The position numbers and the translations under genes are program-made. From NCBI RefSeq assembly GCF_002906155.1, contig NZ_MUJK01000004.1:372001-436000 (forward strand): a stretch of 64,000 bases of DNA, read 5' to 3'. How positions within the stretch are numbered: the first letter of the stretch is position 1; each line of letters begins with the position of its first letter. Source of the DNA: Pseudomonas laurylsulfativorans. Its GTDB lineage: Bacteria > Pseudomonadota > Gammaproteobacteria > Pseudomonadales > Pseudomonadaceae. The notes under the pieces are model-generated. The model was not told the DNA's origin and did not search any database. It saw only the letters and a list, made by a program, of their open reading frames with translations. Positions 35,812 to 44,894 of this stretch are shown piece by piece.

Positions 35812-37539
35812 ATGAAACAGATTCTGACCTTGGCCGCGTCACTCGCTCTGGCCTGTTCCTCGATGGAAAGTATGGCCGCTGTCGATCTCATCCTGCACAA
35901 CGCCCGGGTGTACACCGCCGAGCCCGGCCAGCCCTTGCAGCAGGCCATTGCGGTCGAGAACGGCAAGGTCGCGGCGGTGGGTTCCGATGCCCGGGTGCTT
36001 GGGCTCAAACAGCCGGGCACGCGCATCATCGACCTGGGCGGCAAGGTGCTGATGCCAGGGTTCATCGACTCGCACTCGCACACGGTGAAGGGCGGCCTGC
36101 AATTGCGTCAGGCCAATCTGGACGGTGAGTTGCTGCCGCTCGATGAGCTGGAAACGCGCCTGCGTCAGTGGCGCGAAGACGGCAAGGCCAAACGTGGTGA
36201 CGTCCTCAGCGTCGGCGGTTTGCCATCGACTTACTGGAGCCAGATCGAGGCCCTTGAGCAACGCTTCAATCAGGGCGAATGGGCGGACACCCCGATTCTC
36301 TTTCTGGGCTGGGACCTGCACACGGGCTGGGCCAACCGGGCCATGCTCCAGCGTGCCGGCGTCGATGCCGCGCGGGTCAAGGCACTCAAAGATGAAGAGC
36401 AGGCGACGATAGGGCATCACGCCGATGGACGCCCGAATGGTTTCCTGGTCGATGCCGGTTTGTACCCGGTGCAGGCGCTGCTTCCACCCCCGACCACCGA
36501 GGAGTTGATGGCGGGCGCGCGCGCAGCACTCGACTACTACAAGAGCCTGGGCATCACCGGCTGGATGGACCCGATCGCCAATGAAATTCCCGGCAGCGAT
36601 GTGAACAATCAGTCGGTGGGCGTGCTGCCAATCTACAAGGCGCTGGCCGAACGCGGCGAGCTGACCGCTCATGTGGCCGCGCTACTGATGGCCGACTCGA
36701 AAGCCACGCCGGCCGATCTCGATGAACTGGACAAGGTCCGCCAGCAGTTTCTCGGCGTGCCCAACCTGACCCTGCCGGGCATCAAGGTGTTTGCCGATGG
36801 CGTGGCAGAAGTCCCGGCACAAAGTGCCGCCATGCTCGAGCCCTACAAGAACTCGAAGAAATCCGGAGAGCTGCTGATCGACCCGGCGCACTTCGGCGAA
36901 CTGGTCAGTGCCGCCGATGCCCGTGGCTGGTTGGTGCACATCCACGCGATTGGCGACCGTGCGGTGCGTGAGTCGCTCAACGGCATCGAGCAGGCGCGCA
37001 AGGATCGGCACAGTGGTATCGCGCACTCCATTACGCACCTGCAAATGGTCAATCCGAAGGAATTCGCCCGCTTCAAAACCCTCAACGTCATCGCCTCGAT
37101 GCAGCTGTACTGGGCCATGGGCGATGAGTCGAGCATGGACCTGGTCAAACCCTACGTCAGCGCCATGGCCTTCATGTACTCGTACCCGGCGCGCTCGCTG
37201 CTCAAGAACGGCGCGACCATTGCCGGTGCCAGCGATTGGCCGATCACCACGCCGGACCCATGGAAGGCGATCTACCAGGCGGTCAGCCGCAAAGGTCCGA
37301 AAGGCGTGCTCAACGCCGCCGAAGAGATCGACCGCCAGACCATGTTCCAGGCCTACACCCTCAACGCGGCCCGCACCCTGCGCCTCGAGGAACAAATCGG
37401 CTCGCTCAAGCCGGGCAAGCAGGCCGACATGATCGTCCTCGACCGCGATGTCTTCGCCGTCAGCCCAGAGGCCCTGCGTGATACCCAGGTGCTGAACACC
37501 TGGTTCGCCGGTCGCGAAATCTTTGCCCGCACGCAATAA
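35812..37539 (+). CDS. Exported amidohydrolase (YtcJ-like, amidohydrolase 3 family)
   Basis: 575 residues from ATG 35812; the longer frame from 35767 lacks support. A signal peptide (ALACSSMESMAA) indicates export. Metal ligands are visible in GFIDSHSHT (about residues 82-90), the VHIHAIGDRAVRES motif (about 376-389) and SDWPI (about 476-480). The family hydrolyses amide or formamide bonds of small molecules. It is the first gene of an operon with a C45 acyltransferase-like enzyme and an MHS carrier, and is divergent from a LysR gene. An A-rich AACAAAAATAAAGAG leader precedes the start. Confidence 0.85.
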   Translation: MKQILTLAASLALACSSMESMAAVDLILHNARVYTAEPGQPLQQAIAVENGKVAAVGSDARVLGLKQPGTRIIDLGGKVLMPGFIDSHSHTVKGGLQLRQANLDGELLPLDELETRLRQWREDGKAKRGDVLSVGGLPSTYWSQIEALEQRFNQGEWADTPILFLGWDLHTGWANRAMLQRAGVDAARVKALKDEEQATIGHHADGRPNGFLVDAGLYPVQALLPPPTTEELMAGARAALDYYKSLGITGWMDPIANEIPGSDVNNQSVGVLPIYKALAERGELTAHVAALLMADSKATPADLDELDKVRQQFLGVPNLTLPGIKVFADGVAEVPAQSAAMLEPYKNSKKSGELLIDPAHFGELVSAADARGWLVHIHAIGDRAVRESLNGIEQARKDRHSGIAHSITHLQMVNPKEFARFKTLNVIASMQLYWAMGDESSMDLVKPYVSAMAFMYSYPARSLLKNGATIAGASDWPITTPDPWKAIYQAVSRKGPKGVLNAAEEIDRQTMFQAYTLNAARTLRLEEQIGSLKPGKQADMIVLDRDVFAVSPEALRDTQVLNTWFAGREIFARTQ

Positions 37540-37548
37540 CTTCGGGAC

Positions 37549-37638
37549 CTGTAGGAGCCGGCTTGCCGGCGATGACGGCGGATCAATCAACATTGATGTT
37601 CCTGCCAGATCCTTATCGCCGGCAAGCCGGCTCCTACA
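37549..37638. repeat. REPIN inside the operon
   Basis: GTAGGAGCCGGCTTGCCGGCGATG and inverted CGCCGGCAAGCCGGCTCCTAC (in pieces) lie between the amidohydrolase and acyltransferase genes, where such a hairpin can set relative transcript levels. Confidence 0.9.
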
Positions 37639-37680
37639 GAGACCAGGCAAAATTATCAACGTAAAACAGGAAAACCTTTC

Positions 37681-38757
37681 GTGAATCTGCATTGCTTCGT
37701 CACCGACACCCAAAACCCACACATCCGCGGCCAGCAAATCGGCGAAACCTGGGCCGCGCAAATCGGCAAGACGGTGGCGCTTTATCTCGACTTCTTCAAT
37801 CAGGTCGGCGTCTCACCCGAGCAGGTGCGCGCTATTGGCGAAGCCAGCCTGCAAGCGCTGACCGAGTGGAGCCCGAGCCTGGCCCAGGAATTGGTGGCGA
37901 CGGCCGAAGGTGCCGGGATTCCCCTGTGGCAACTGGCGAGCCTGAACGCGCGCACGGAAATCCTCGCAGTGATGCCGGCCTCGCTCGAAGGTGAATGCTC
38001 GACGGCGGTCTATGCGCCGGCGGGATTGGAGTCGCCCAAGACCATTCAGACTTGGGACTGGCACGATTCACTGGTGCCCCACGGCATGCTGTTGCAACTC
38101 ACGGCCAGTTCCGGGATCACCGTCAAGCTGTTCACCGAGCTCGGCATGCTCGGCAAGATTGGCGTGAACAGCGCAGGCGTCGGGCTGCATTTCAACATCC
38201 TCCACCACGCCAGCGACAACGCTATTGCCGGCGTGCCGGTGCATGCGATTGCCCGACGGATTCTGGAAGAGGCTACCAGTGTTGAAGAGGCCATTGCCCT
38301 GGCGCGGTCGGCGCGGGTCAGTGCCTCGACGGTGCTGACGGTGTTCTCGCACAGGGATGCGTCGCCACGTGCGGCGAGCATTGAAATGTCCGCCGCCGGC
38401 ATCGCCGTGGTCCTGCCAGGCGAAGACGGCTGGATCACCCACACCAACCACTTCCTCGACGAGGCGCTGAGCCTTGGCGAGCGCACGCCGGACGCTTCGA
38501 CCACCTACGCACGCCTGGCCCACGTCAACGCGGCGCGGGTCGACATGATCCATGGCGACCTTAATCGCCGGGCCGCGGCCATGTGCGGTGCCGCCGGCGA
38601 CGAGGCGCCGATCTGTTTCCATCCAGACCTGAGCATGCCGGCCACCGAGCGCTGGGAAACCCTGCTGACCATCGGCATCGACAGCGAGCACGGCGTGCTG
38701 GAATACGCCGCCGGCAACCCGATGCTGCTGGCCCGCGATGGCTTCCAACGCTTCTAA
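37681..38757 (+). CDS. C45 family acyltransferase-like hydrolase
   Basis: 358 residues with a GTG start. The pattern NARTEI followed by GECST places a likely self-exposed nucleophile at Cys106, as in isopenicillin-N N-acyltransferase. Downstream TWDWHD, GKIGVNSAGVGLHFNIL and THTNHF match conserved blocks of the family. Such enzymes cut or transfer acyl groups on amides. Next to an exported amidohydrolase and a carrier, a catabolic role on an N-acylated compound is likely. No signal peptide, so it would act in the cytoplasm. Confidence 0.8.
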   Translation: MNLHCFVTDTQNPHIRGQQIGETWAAQIGKTVALYLDFFNQVGVSPEQVRAIGEASLQALTEWSPSLAQELVATAEGAGIPLWQLASLNARTEILAVMPASLEGECSTAVYAPAGLESPKTIQTWDWHDSLVPHGMLLQLTASSGITVKLFTELGMLGKIGVNSAGVGLHFNILHHASDNAIAGVPVHAIARRILEEATSVEEAIALARSARVSASTVLTVFSHRDASPRAASIEMSAAGIAVVLPGEDGWITHTNHFLDEALSLGERTPDASTTYARLAHVNAARVDMIHGDLNRRAAAMCGAAGDEAPICFHPDLSMPATERWETLLTIGIDSEHGVLEYAAGNPMLLARDGFQRF

Positions 38758-38772
38758 ACCGACGTCCTCCAT

Positions 38773-38780
38773 AACAACAA
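38773..38780 (+). promoter_or_regulatory. Candidate Hfq/Crc catabolite-repression motif
   Basis: AACAACAA, followed by AAAGAG, lies 15-22 bases before the transporter start at 38795. It matches the A-rich (AAnAAnAA) sites where Hfq with Crc blocks translation in Pseudomonas. Confidence 0.55.
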
Positions 38781-38794
38781 AAAGAGCACTCGAT

Positions 38795-40144
38795 ATGGCT
38801 AGTTACGGTCATTTCCCGGCGGGTTCGCAATCCGCCCTCAGAACGTTCTTCGTCTCCGGCATGGGCACCGCGCTGGAGTTCTATGACTTCGTCATCTACG
38901 GCACGGCGGCGGCGCTGGTGTTTCCCAAGGTGTTCTTCCCGCAGATGGACCCGCTGACCGCCACGCTGTTTGCTTTCGGCGCCTTTGGCGCGGGCTTTTT
39001 TGCCCGTCCGCTGGGCGGCATGGTCTTCGGGCACTACGGTGACAAGATTGGCCGGCAGAAAATGCTGGTGATCACCTTGTTGCTGATGGGCCTGAGCACT
39101 TTGCTGATCGGCTGCCTGCCGGGCTATTCGTCGATAGGCCTGGCAGCGCCGGCACTGCTGGTGCTGTTGCGGTTGATACAGGGCTTCGCCGCCGGCGGTG
39201 AGTGGGGCGGGGCGGCGCTGTTCGGCATCGAATCGGCGCCCCCGGGGCGACGGGGGCTGTGGGGCAGTTTTACCAGCATGGGCATCGGTATTGGCGGCAT
39301 CCTCGGTGCAGCGGTGTTCGGCATCGTCAGTGTTGCCTCGAACGATAACCTTGCCGATTTCGCCTGGCGCATTCCGTTCTGGTTGGGCGGCGTGCTGGTG
39401 TTGATCGGGCTCTATGCGCGATTGCAAAAGCCCGTGGCACAACCCGTCGAACACAAGACGCAGGCACGCATTCCCCTGGTCGCGGCACTGCGGGCACGTC
39501 CAAAGGAAATGCTGTTGTGCACGGGGATCGCGTTCGGCTATGTGACCATCGCCTACATCGGCAGCACGTTCTTTCTGTCCTATGCCACCCAGCTTGGCTA
39601 CGGCAGCACCGATGCGCTGATCTTCGATTTTTCATTGTCGGTGGCCATCGTGGTGACCGCGCCGCTGTTTGCCCTGCTGTCGGACCGGATCGGCCGGCGC
39701 AAAGTCATGATCCTCGGCGCAATCATCATGGCCCTCGGGTTCTTCGCCTTCTTCCCATTGGTCGGCATGAAAAGCCTGCTGGTATCGACCCTGGCGTACA
39801 TCGCGGTCGGCGCGTTCATGGGGGCGACACAGGGGCCGATTCCGGCGTTTCTCGCAGAGCAGTTCCCTCGGGATATGCGCTATTCAGGGATGTCCGCCGC
39901 CTACCAGATCGGTGCGGCACTGGGCGGCGGTACGGCGTCGAGCGTGGCCACGGCGATCCTGATTGCCACCGATCACAATGCGGTCGGCGTCGCGGTGTAT
40001 GGCTCGGTGGCGTTGGCGATTGTCGCGGTGTGCTCGTTCTGCCTGAGGGAAACGGCGCACTTGAGCATGGCGCAGATTGATCAAGCGCCAAAGAATGACG
40101 GCGTACCCCTGGTTGCGACAGTCAATCGGTCTGGTGCTGCCTGA
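38795..40144 (+). CDS. MHS-type MFS transporter
   Basis: 449 residues from ATG 38795. Twelve hydrophobic segments. The signature GTALEFYDFVIYGTAAAL at the start, FGHYGDKIGRQKML in loop 2-3 and RLIQGFAAGGEWGGAAL are those of the metabolite:H+ symporter family (ShiA, ProP, CitA relatives). It should import the substrate of the preceding amidohydrolase and C45 enzyme. The start carries a candidate Hfq/Crc site. Its 3' end overlaps the convergent methyltransferase gene by 23 bases. Confidence 0.85.
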   Translation: MASYGHFPAGSQSALRTFFVSGMGTALEFYDFVIYGTAAALVFPKVFFPQMDPLTATLFAFGAFGAGFFARPLGGMVFGHYGDKIGRQKMLVITLLLMGLSTLLIGCLPGYSSIGLAAPALLVLLRLIQGFAAGGEWGGAALFGIESAPPGRRGLWGSFTSMGIGIGGILGAAVFGIVSVASNDNLADFAWRIPFWLGGVLVLIGLYARLQKPVAQPVEHKTQARIPLVAALRARPKEMLLCTGIAFGYVTIAYIGSTFFLSYATQLGYGSTDALIFDFSLSVAIVVTAPLFALLSDRIGRRKVMILGAIIMALGFFAFFPLVGMKSLLVSTLAYIAVGAFMGATQGPIPAFLAEQFPRDMRYSGMSAAYQIGAALGGGTASSVATAILIATDHNAVGVAVYGSVALAIVAVCSFCLRETAHLSMAQIDQAPKNDGVPLVATVNRSGAA

Positions 40145-41069
40145 ACACCAACGCCTTCAACCCACATTCGACATCGGTATCGGGAAACTCCGGCGGATTT
40201 TCCAGTCGCTGCTCGAACTGAAGGCTGGGTGCTTCACGGGTGACACCGTCGATCAGGAAGTCGGCGCCGAACGCAGGGTCGTTCATGCAGGCCAGCACGG
40301 TGCCATTTTCAGTGAGCAGTTCGGGTAGCCGGCGCAGCACGCGCTGGTAGTCCTTGGTCAGCAGGAAGCTGCCTTTCTGGAATGACGGCGGGTCGATGAT
40401 CACCAGGTCGTACGGGCCTTTGCCGATCACTTTGCCCCAGGACTTGAACAGGTCGTGGCCGAGGAAGCTCACCTGGCCCAGGTCGTGGCCGTTGAGCCGG
40501 TGGTTGTCGCGACCACGGCTCAAGGCCGGGCTGGACATGTCGAGGTTGACCACATGGGTCGCGCCGCCTTCGATGGCCGCCACCGAAAAACCGCAGGTGT
40601 AGGCGAACAGGTTCAACACCCGCTTGCCTTCGGCATGGGCGCGGACCCAGTCGCGGCCGTAGCGCATGTCGAGGAACAGACCGGTGTTCTGTTTGCGGCC
40701 CAGGTCCACCCGGTACTTCAGCCCGCCCTCGGTGATGGTCATTTCTTCGATGACGTCGCCGAGCAGCCACTCGGTAGTGCTTTGCAGCAGGTAGCGGTGT
40801 TGCAGCAACAGCGTATGCGCGGCGGATGTTGCCCACTGTTCAGACTGGGTGATTGCCATCAGCACGTGTTTCAAATTTTCCAGTTGCCCGGCTTCCGGCT
40901 CCTTGAACAGTGCCACCAGTACCACGCCCTGCAGCCAGTCCACGGTCACTTGCTCCAGCCCCGGCCAGCAGCGGCCACGGCCGTGGAACAGGCGACGGGT
41001 TTCGGCGGGGGCGGCCGCCAGGGCGGATAGCAAATGCTCATGTAGGGTGGCGAGGGCTTCAGGGTTCAT
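40122..41069 (-). CDS. Class I SAM-dependent methyltransferase (RlmI/RlmL-like)
   Basis: 315 residues from ATG 41069, used because the added N-terminus of the longer frame is not family-like. The SAM motif is NLFAYTCGFSVAA (about residues 150-162), followed by VVNLDMSSPAL and NRLNGHD-like helices, then IIDPPSFQKGSF, the catalytic (D/N)PP(F/Y) block. These features fit the PF10672 methyltransferase group, which includes rRNA cytosine methyltransferases. It stands alone; the substrate is unknown. Confidence 0.75.
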   Translation of the reverse strand: MNPEALATLHEHLLSALAAAPAETRRLFHGRGRCWPGLEQVTVDWLQGVVLVALFKEPEAGQLENLKHVLMAITQSEQWATSAAHTLLLQHRYLLQSTTEWLLGDVIEEMTITEGGLKYRVDLGRKQNTGLFLDMRYGRDWVRAHAEGKRVLNLFAYTCGFSVAAIEGGATHVVNLDMSSPALSRGRDNHRLNGHDLGQVSFLGHDLFKSWGKVIGKGPYDLVIIDPPSFQKGSFLLTKDYQRVLRRLPELLTENGTVLACMNDPAFGADFLIDGVTREAPSLQFEQRLENPPEFPDTDVECGLKALVFRQHQTD

Positions 41070-41261
41070 TGGATCGGGTCGGTGGCGTGGAAAGGGGCGG
41101 CATTTAACCATAAATGCCCATCTTGCGGTCCACACAAAACCCTACAGATTTTGCGGTGATCTTGAGGGCCAGTTATCACATTAAATTTAACTTTACGTGA
41201 GGATTTGGCGATCTTCCGGCTCCCATACTCGGCTCCAACGAACAACAAACGGGAGCCGGAC

Positions 41262-41879
41262 ATGTCGCAGAGCACTGCTTCACCCAAGGCCAGTCATCCA
41301 CGCTGGCTCCGCCTGACCCACTGGCTCAACGCCCTGGCGGTGCTGGTGATGGTGACCAGCGGCTGGCGCATCTACAACGCCTCGCCGATCTACGAATTCA
41401 GCTTTCCCAAGTCGATCACCCTCGGTGGCTGGCTGGGGGGCGCGCTGCAATGGCATTTCGCGGCGATGTGGTTCCTGGCGATCAACGGTCTGATTTACCT
41501 GGCATTCAACCTGTTCAGCGGACGCCTGAAACGGCGTTTCTTCCCGGTTTCGCCCAAAGGCGTGCTGCATGACCTGTGGGCTGCGTTGCGCGGAAAACTG
41601 GGGCACGCCGACCTCAGCCATTACAACCAGGTGCAACGCGTCGCGTACCTGTTCGTGATGGTCGACATCGTGCTGCTGGTGCTCTCCGGGCTGGTGTTGT
41701 GGAAGTCGGTGCAGTTCCCGTTGTTGCGTGAATTGCTGTTCGGTTACGAAGGCGCGCGCCGTGTGCACTTCTTCGCGATGGCGCTGTTGGTGGCCTTCGT
41801 GGCGGTGCATCTAGTGATGGTCGCGCTGGTGCCGAAAACGCTGTTGGCCATGATCGTCGGCCGCAAGGAGCAGGTATGA
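41262..41879 (+). CDS. Membrane cytochrome b (YedZ1/b561-like)
   Basis: 205 residues from ATG 41262 (GGGAG upstream). Four hydrophobic helices with His ligands: RLTHWLNALAVLVMV, QWHFAAMWFLAI, VQRVAYLFVMVDIVLLV and RRVHFFAMALLVAFVAVHLVM. This is the bacterial cytochrome b561/Ni-hydrogenase b fold. It overlaps the next gene by four bases (ATGA), so the two are translated together. It would pass electrons from the quinone pool to the periplasmic molybdopterin enzyme encoded next, like YedZ1 with YedY1. Confidence 0.8.
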   Translation: MSQSTASPKASHPRWLRLTHWLNALAVLVMVTSGWRIYNASPIYEFSFPKSITLGGWLGGALQWHFAAMWFLAINGLIYLAFNLFSGRLKRRFFPVSPKGVLHDLWAALRGKLGHADLSHYNQVQRVAYLFVMVDIVLLVLSGLVLWKSVQFPLLRELLFGYEGARRVHFFAMALLVAFVAVHLVMVALVPKTLLAMIVGRKEQV

Positions 41880-42661
41880 AAAAGCGTATTCAAATCCCCG
41901 GGCTGGACGAGGCGTCGATCCTCACCGATGCCCGCAAGATCCTCGCGCCGCAGATCGAAGATCGCTCGCGCCGCTCGTTCCTGCTGCGCGGCCTGACCCT
42001 CGGCAGCGTGGCCATGTTGTCCGGCTGCAATATCACCGACAACGAAAGTGTCGAGACCGCGTTGTCGTCCATGTCGCGCTTCAACGATCGGGTCCAGGGC
42101 TGGCTGTTCAATCCCAATGCGATGGCGCCGACCTATCCCGAATCGATGATCACCCGGCCATTTCCGTTCAATGCCTTCTACGGTATCGACGAGGCGCCGA
42201 CGGTGGAGGAGGAGGGCTATCGCCTGGAAGTCACCGGCCTGGTTGCCGACAAGCGCAGCTGGCGCCTCGAAGAGCTGCGCGCCATGGCCCAGACCGAGCA
42301 GATCACCCGGCATATTTGCGTCGAAGGCTGGAGCGCGATCGGCCGCTGGGGCGGCGTGCGCTTCAGCGATTTCCTCAAGCGCATCGGCGCTGACACCGAC
42401 GCCAAATACGTCGGTTTCAAATGCGCCGACGACTACTACACCAGCATCGACATGGCCACCGCACTGCATGCGCAAACCCTGTTGACGCTGACTTATGACG
42501 GCGCGGTGCTGCCGCGCGAATACGGCTTCCCGATGAAGCTGCGCATGCCCACCAAGCTTGGCTACAAGAACCCCAAACACATTCAGGCGATTTTCGTCAG
42601 CAACACCTACAGCGGTGGCTACTGGGAAGACCAGGGCTACAACTGGTTTGGTGGCAGCTGA
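41876..42661 (+). CDS. Tat-exported molybdopterin oxidoreductase (YedY1-like)
   Basis: 261 residues. A twin-arginine signal (SRRSFLLRG) starts at about residue 31 after a 30-residue charged leader and ends in a short hydrophobic stretch. The sulfite-oxidase fold core contains the Mo-ligating Cys in HICVEGWSAIGRWGG (about residues 142-156) and the ending SGGYWEDQGYNWFGG. In YedY1 enzymes this fold reduces methionine sulfoxide in periplasmic proteins. The neighbours, a cytochrome b and a Met-rich protein, support that role. The reaction is inferred. Confidence 0.85.
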   Translation: MKKRIQIPGLDEASILTDARKILAPQIEDRSRRSFLLRGLTLGSVAMLSGCNITDNESVETALSSMSRFNDRVQGWLFNPNAMAPTYPESMITRPFPFNAFYGIDEAPTVEEEGYRLEVTGLVADKRSWRLEELRAMAQTEQITRHICVEGWSAIGRWGGVRFSDFLKRIGADTDAKYVGFKCADDYYTSIDMATALHAQTLLTLTYDGAVLPREYGFPMKLRMPTKLGYKNPKHIQAIFVSNTYSGGYWEDQGYNWFGGS

Positions 42662-42714
42662 TGAACGTGCGAATCATTCACTGTCCACAAAACCGTGCTC
42701 CAAGGAGATTCATC

Positions 42715-42954
42715 ATGAAAAAGTTGACCACCGTTGTTCTGTCCATGTGCCTGGCCGTTGGTGCTGCCTCTGTGTTCGCCGCTACTGCTGTTGACAACGG
42801 CAGCATGAGCAACGACAGCATGAGCAAGGATTCGATGTCCAAGGATGCGATGAAGAAGACCGATTCAATGTCCAAAGACGCCATGTCCAAGGACGCGATG
42901 AAAAAAGACGCCATGTCCAAGGATGCGATGAAAAAAAGCGAAATGTCGCAGTAA
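42715..42954 (+). CDS. Methionine-rich MxKDx repeat protein (MrpX-like)
   Basis: 79 residues from ATG 42715 with AAGGAG before it. A signal peptide (cleavage near VFA-ATA) is followed by a low-complexity chain of about ten Met-x-K-D-x pentads (SMSKDAMKK type), with ten methionines in about 57 residues. It has no other fold. In Azospira such a peptide (MrpX) is oxidised by hypochlorite in the periplasm and restored by YedY1. The order cytochrome b, molybdoenzyme, Met-rich protein here is the same kind of set. Confidence 0.8.
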   Translation: MKKLTTVVLSMCLAVGAASVFAATAVDNGSMSNDSMSKDSMSKDAMKKTDSMSKDAMSKDAMKKDAMSKDAMKKSEMSQ

Positions 42955-42976
42955 GTCCAGACAACAGAAATCCCCC

Positions 42977-43062
42977 CTGTAGGAGCGAGCCTGCTCTCGA
43001 TGGTCTGTCAGTCAACACAACAGTGACTGATACACCATCGCGAGCAGGCTCGCTCCTACAGG
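42977..43062. repeat. REPIN
   Basis: CCTGTAGGAGCGAGCCTGCTC faces CGCGAGCAGGCTCGCTCCTACAGG (in pieces) across a spacer, just after the Met-rich gene. Confidence 0.9.
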
Positions 43063-43336
43063 TTTTTCATTGCTCTTGAAGGGATATGACTTGAAGTCAT
43101 GCCCTCATGACTTTTAATGGTTACAGCCCTGCCAACCTCCAGTGTTAAAAAATCGCAAACCAGCTCATCAACAACAAAAAAGAGCGTTTGCAACCATGAC
43201 TCATCATCACAGCCGCGTCTTCGCTAGCTTCCCGCTGCGCTCTTCGAACCCAGACTTTTGCCACGCCAGGCTCCCTGCCTGCGTGCGCTTCTGACCGTCC
43301 TAAACATCCCTCTGCGTCCTGACAAGAGTAATGATC
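43063..43336. other. Leader region of the formaldehyde-activating-enzyme operon
   Basis: 274 bases. A small palindrome ATGACTTGAAGTCAT is at 43086-43100. An A-rich AACAACAAAAAAG stretch lies near 43170, about 160 bases before the start. No gene is supported. The promoter is not obvious. Confidence 0.35.
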
Positions 43337-43849
43337 ATGAAAGAACTCGACCTGTACATCGGTGAAGGCTTCGAAGGCCCAGGCGTGAACGCCGCGCACA
43401 TCAACATTCTGATCGGCCCGCGCAACGGTCCGGCTGGGCAAGCATTCGCCAACAGCCTGGCCTCGCCAAGCCAGGGTCACTGCCCGTTCATGGTGATCGC
43501 CCAGCCGAACATTCCGGTCAAGCCGATGACCCTGTACGTCAACAAAGCCGCGATCGGCAGCGACCTGCACGGCAACGCCACCTGGGGCGCATCCCAGGCC
43601 GGTATCGCCAAGGCAGTTCTGGAAGCGCTGCTCGACGGTACCCTGCCGCCGGAAGCCGAAGACGAGTGGGCCATCGTCACCGCCAATTGGGTCAACCCGG
43701 CCTGCGACGATCTCGACGCCGTGTACCTGAACAACTACAACGCCTGCCGCACCGCGATCCGCGCCGCCCTGACCGGCAAGCCGGAAACCGCGCAGCTCAA
43801 GGATGTGGTCAATCACATCAGCAACCCTTTCTACACGCCAAAAGCCTGA
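43337..43849 (+). CDS. fae: Formaldehyde-activating enzyme homologue
   Basis: 170 residues from ATG 43337 (AAGAG eight bases before; ATG 43331 possible). The block NAAHINILIGPRNGPAGQAF contains the His (residue 21) that is catalytic in Fae, and QPNIPVKPMTLYVNKA and WGASQAGIAKAV match the rest of the family. Classical Fae condenses formaldehyde with tetrahydromethanopterin, a cofactor pathway not expected in Pseudomonas. It heads an operon with an aldo/keto reductase and aldehyde dehydrogenase, so a role in reactive carbonyl handling is likely, but the true substrate is unknown. Confidence 0.85.
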   Translation: MKELDLYIGEGFEGPGVNAAHINILIGPRNGPAGQAFANSLASPSQGHCPFMVIAQPNIPVKPMTLYVNKAAIGSDLHGNATWGASQAGIAKAVLEALLDGTLPPEAEDEWAIVTANWVNPACDDLDAVYLNNYNACRTAIRAALTGKPETAQLKDVVNHISNPFYTPKA

Positions 43850-43859
43850 GGTCCGCGCC

Positions 43860-44894
43860 ATGCAATACATTCGTTTGGGCAACTCCGGCCTCGAAGTCTC
43901 CCGCCTGTGCCTGGGCACCATGAACATGGGCACCCCGGACTGGAAACCGTGGATCTTCGATGAGAAAAAAAGCGAACCGATCGTCAAGCACGCGCTGGAT
44001 AACGGCGTGAACTTCATCGACCTGGCGGACTTCTATTCCGCCGGCGTCGGCGAGGAAGTAGTAGGGCGCATCGTCAAGCGCCTGGCCCGTCGCGAGGACC
44101 TGGTGATCACCACCAAGGTCGGCTACGGCACCCGCACCGGCGTCAACGCCAGCGGTCACTCGCGCAAGCACATCATGGACAGCATCGATGCTTCGCTCAA
44201 GCGCCTGGACATGGACTACGTCGATGTCTTTATGCTGCATTACTTCGACGTCAACACCCCGGTCGAAGAGACCATGAGCGCCATGAACGACATCGTGCGT
44301 TCCGGTAAGGCCCGTTACATCGGCGTGTCGACCATGCTCACCGGGCAGTTGGCAAAAATCCTCATGGCCTGCGAGCGCAATGGCTGGGTCAAGCCGATCA
44401 ACATGCAGCTGCAACTGAACTGCGCCTACCGTGAAGAAGAGCGCGAGATGATCCCGTTCTGCCGCGACCAGGGCTTGGGTGTTTCGGTGTTCAGCCCGCT
44501 GGCCCGTGGCCTGCTGACCGGCGACGCTCAGTCGACCCGTAACCAGACCGACTTCTTCACCCAGCAGATGTACAGCGACGAAGCCTCGTTCGAGATCGCC
44601 CATTCGGTGCAGCGCGTGGCTCGTGCCCGTGGAGTGTCGAACGCGCAGATTGCCCAGGCGTGGGTGGCCAACCACCCGGGCGTGGATTGCATGCTGGTCG
44701 GTGCCGACACCACCGAGCAGTTCGACAGTGCCCTGGCGGCCCTGGAAACAAAGCTCGACGCCGAAGAGCTGTACGAGCTGGAACGCAACTACACGCCGTG
44801 CGACGTGATCAACGATTACACCGCCGGTAAACGTATCCTGCGTTCGGCCCGTCCGGGTCTGGAGCGCTTCAACCTGACCGAGGCCGTGGCATGA
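43860..44894 (+). CDS. Aldo/keto reductase
   Basis: 344 residues from ATG 43860, ten bases after the Fae stop. It opens with the usual MQYIRLGNSGLEVSRLCLGTMNMG. Catalytic-type residues are seen in FIDLADFYSAG (Tyr), LVITTKVGYG (Lys) and VDVFMLHYFD (His). AKR enzymes reduce aldehydes or oxidise alcohols with NADPH. The last four bases overlap the next start (ATGA), so translation is coupled with the aldehyde dehydrogenase. The family is clear; the substrate is unknown. Confidence 0.85.
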   Translation: MQYIRLGNSGLEVSRLCLGTMNMGTPDWKPWIFDEKKSEPIVKHALDNGVNFIDLADFYSAGVGEEVVGRIVKRLARREDLVITTKVGYGTRTGVNASGHSRKHIMDSIDASLKRLDMDYVDVFMLHYFDVNTPVEETMSAMNDIVRSGKARYIGVSTMLTGQLAKILMACERNGWVKPINMQLQLNCAYREEEREMIPFCRDQGLGVSVFSPLARGLLTGDAQSTRNQTDFFTQQMYSDEASFEIAHSVQRVARARGVSNAQIAQAWVANHPGVDCMLVGADTTEQFDSALAALETKLDAEELYELERNYTPCDVINDYTAGKRILRSARPGLERFNLTEAVA

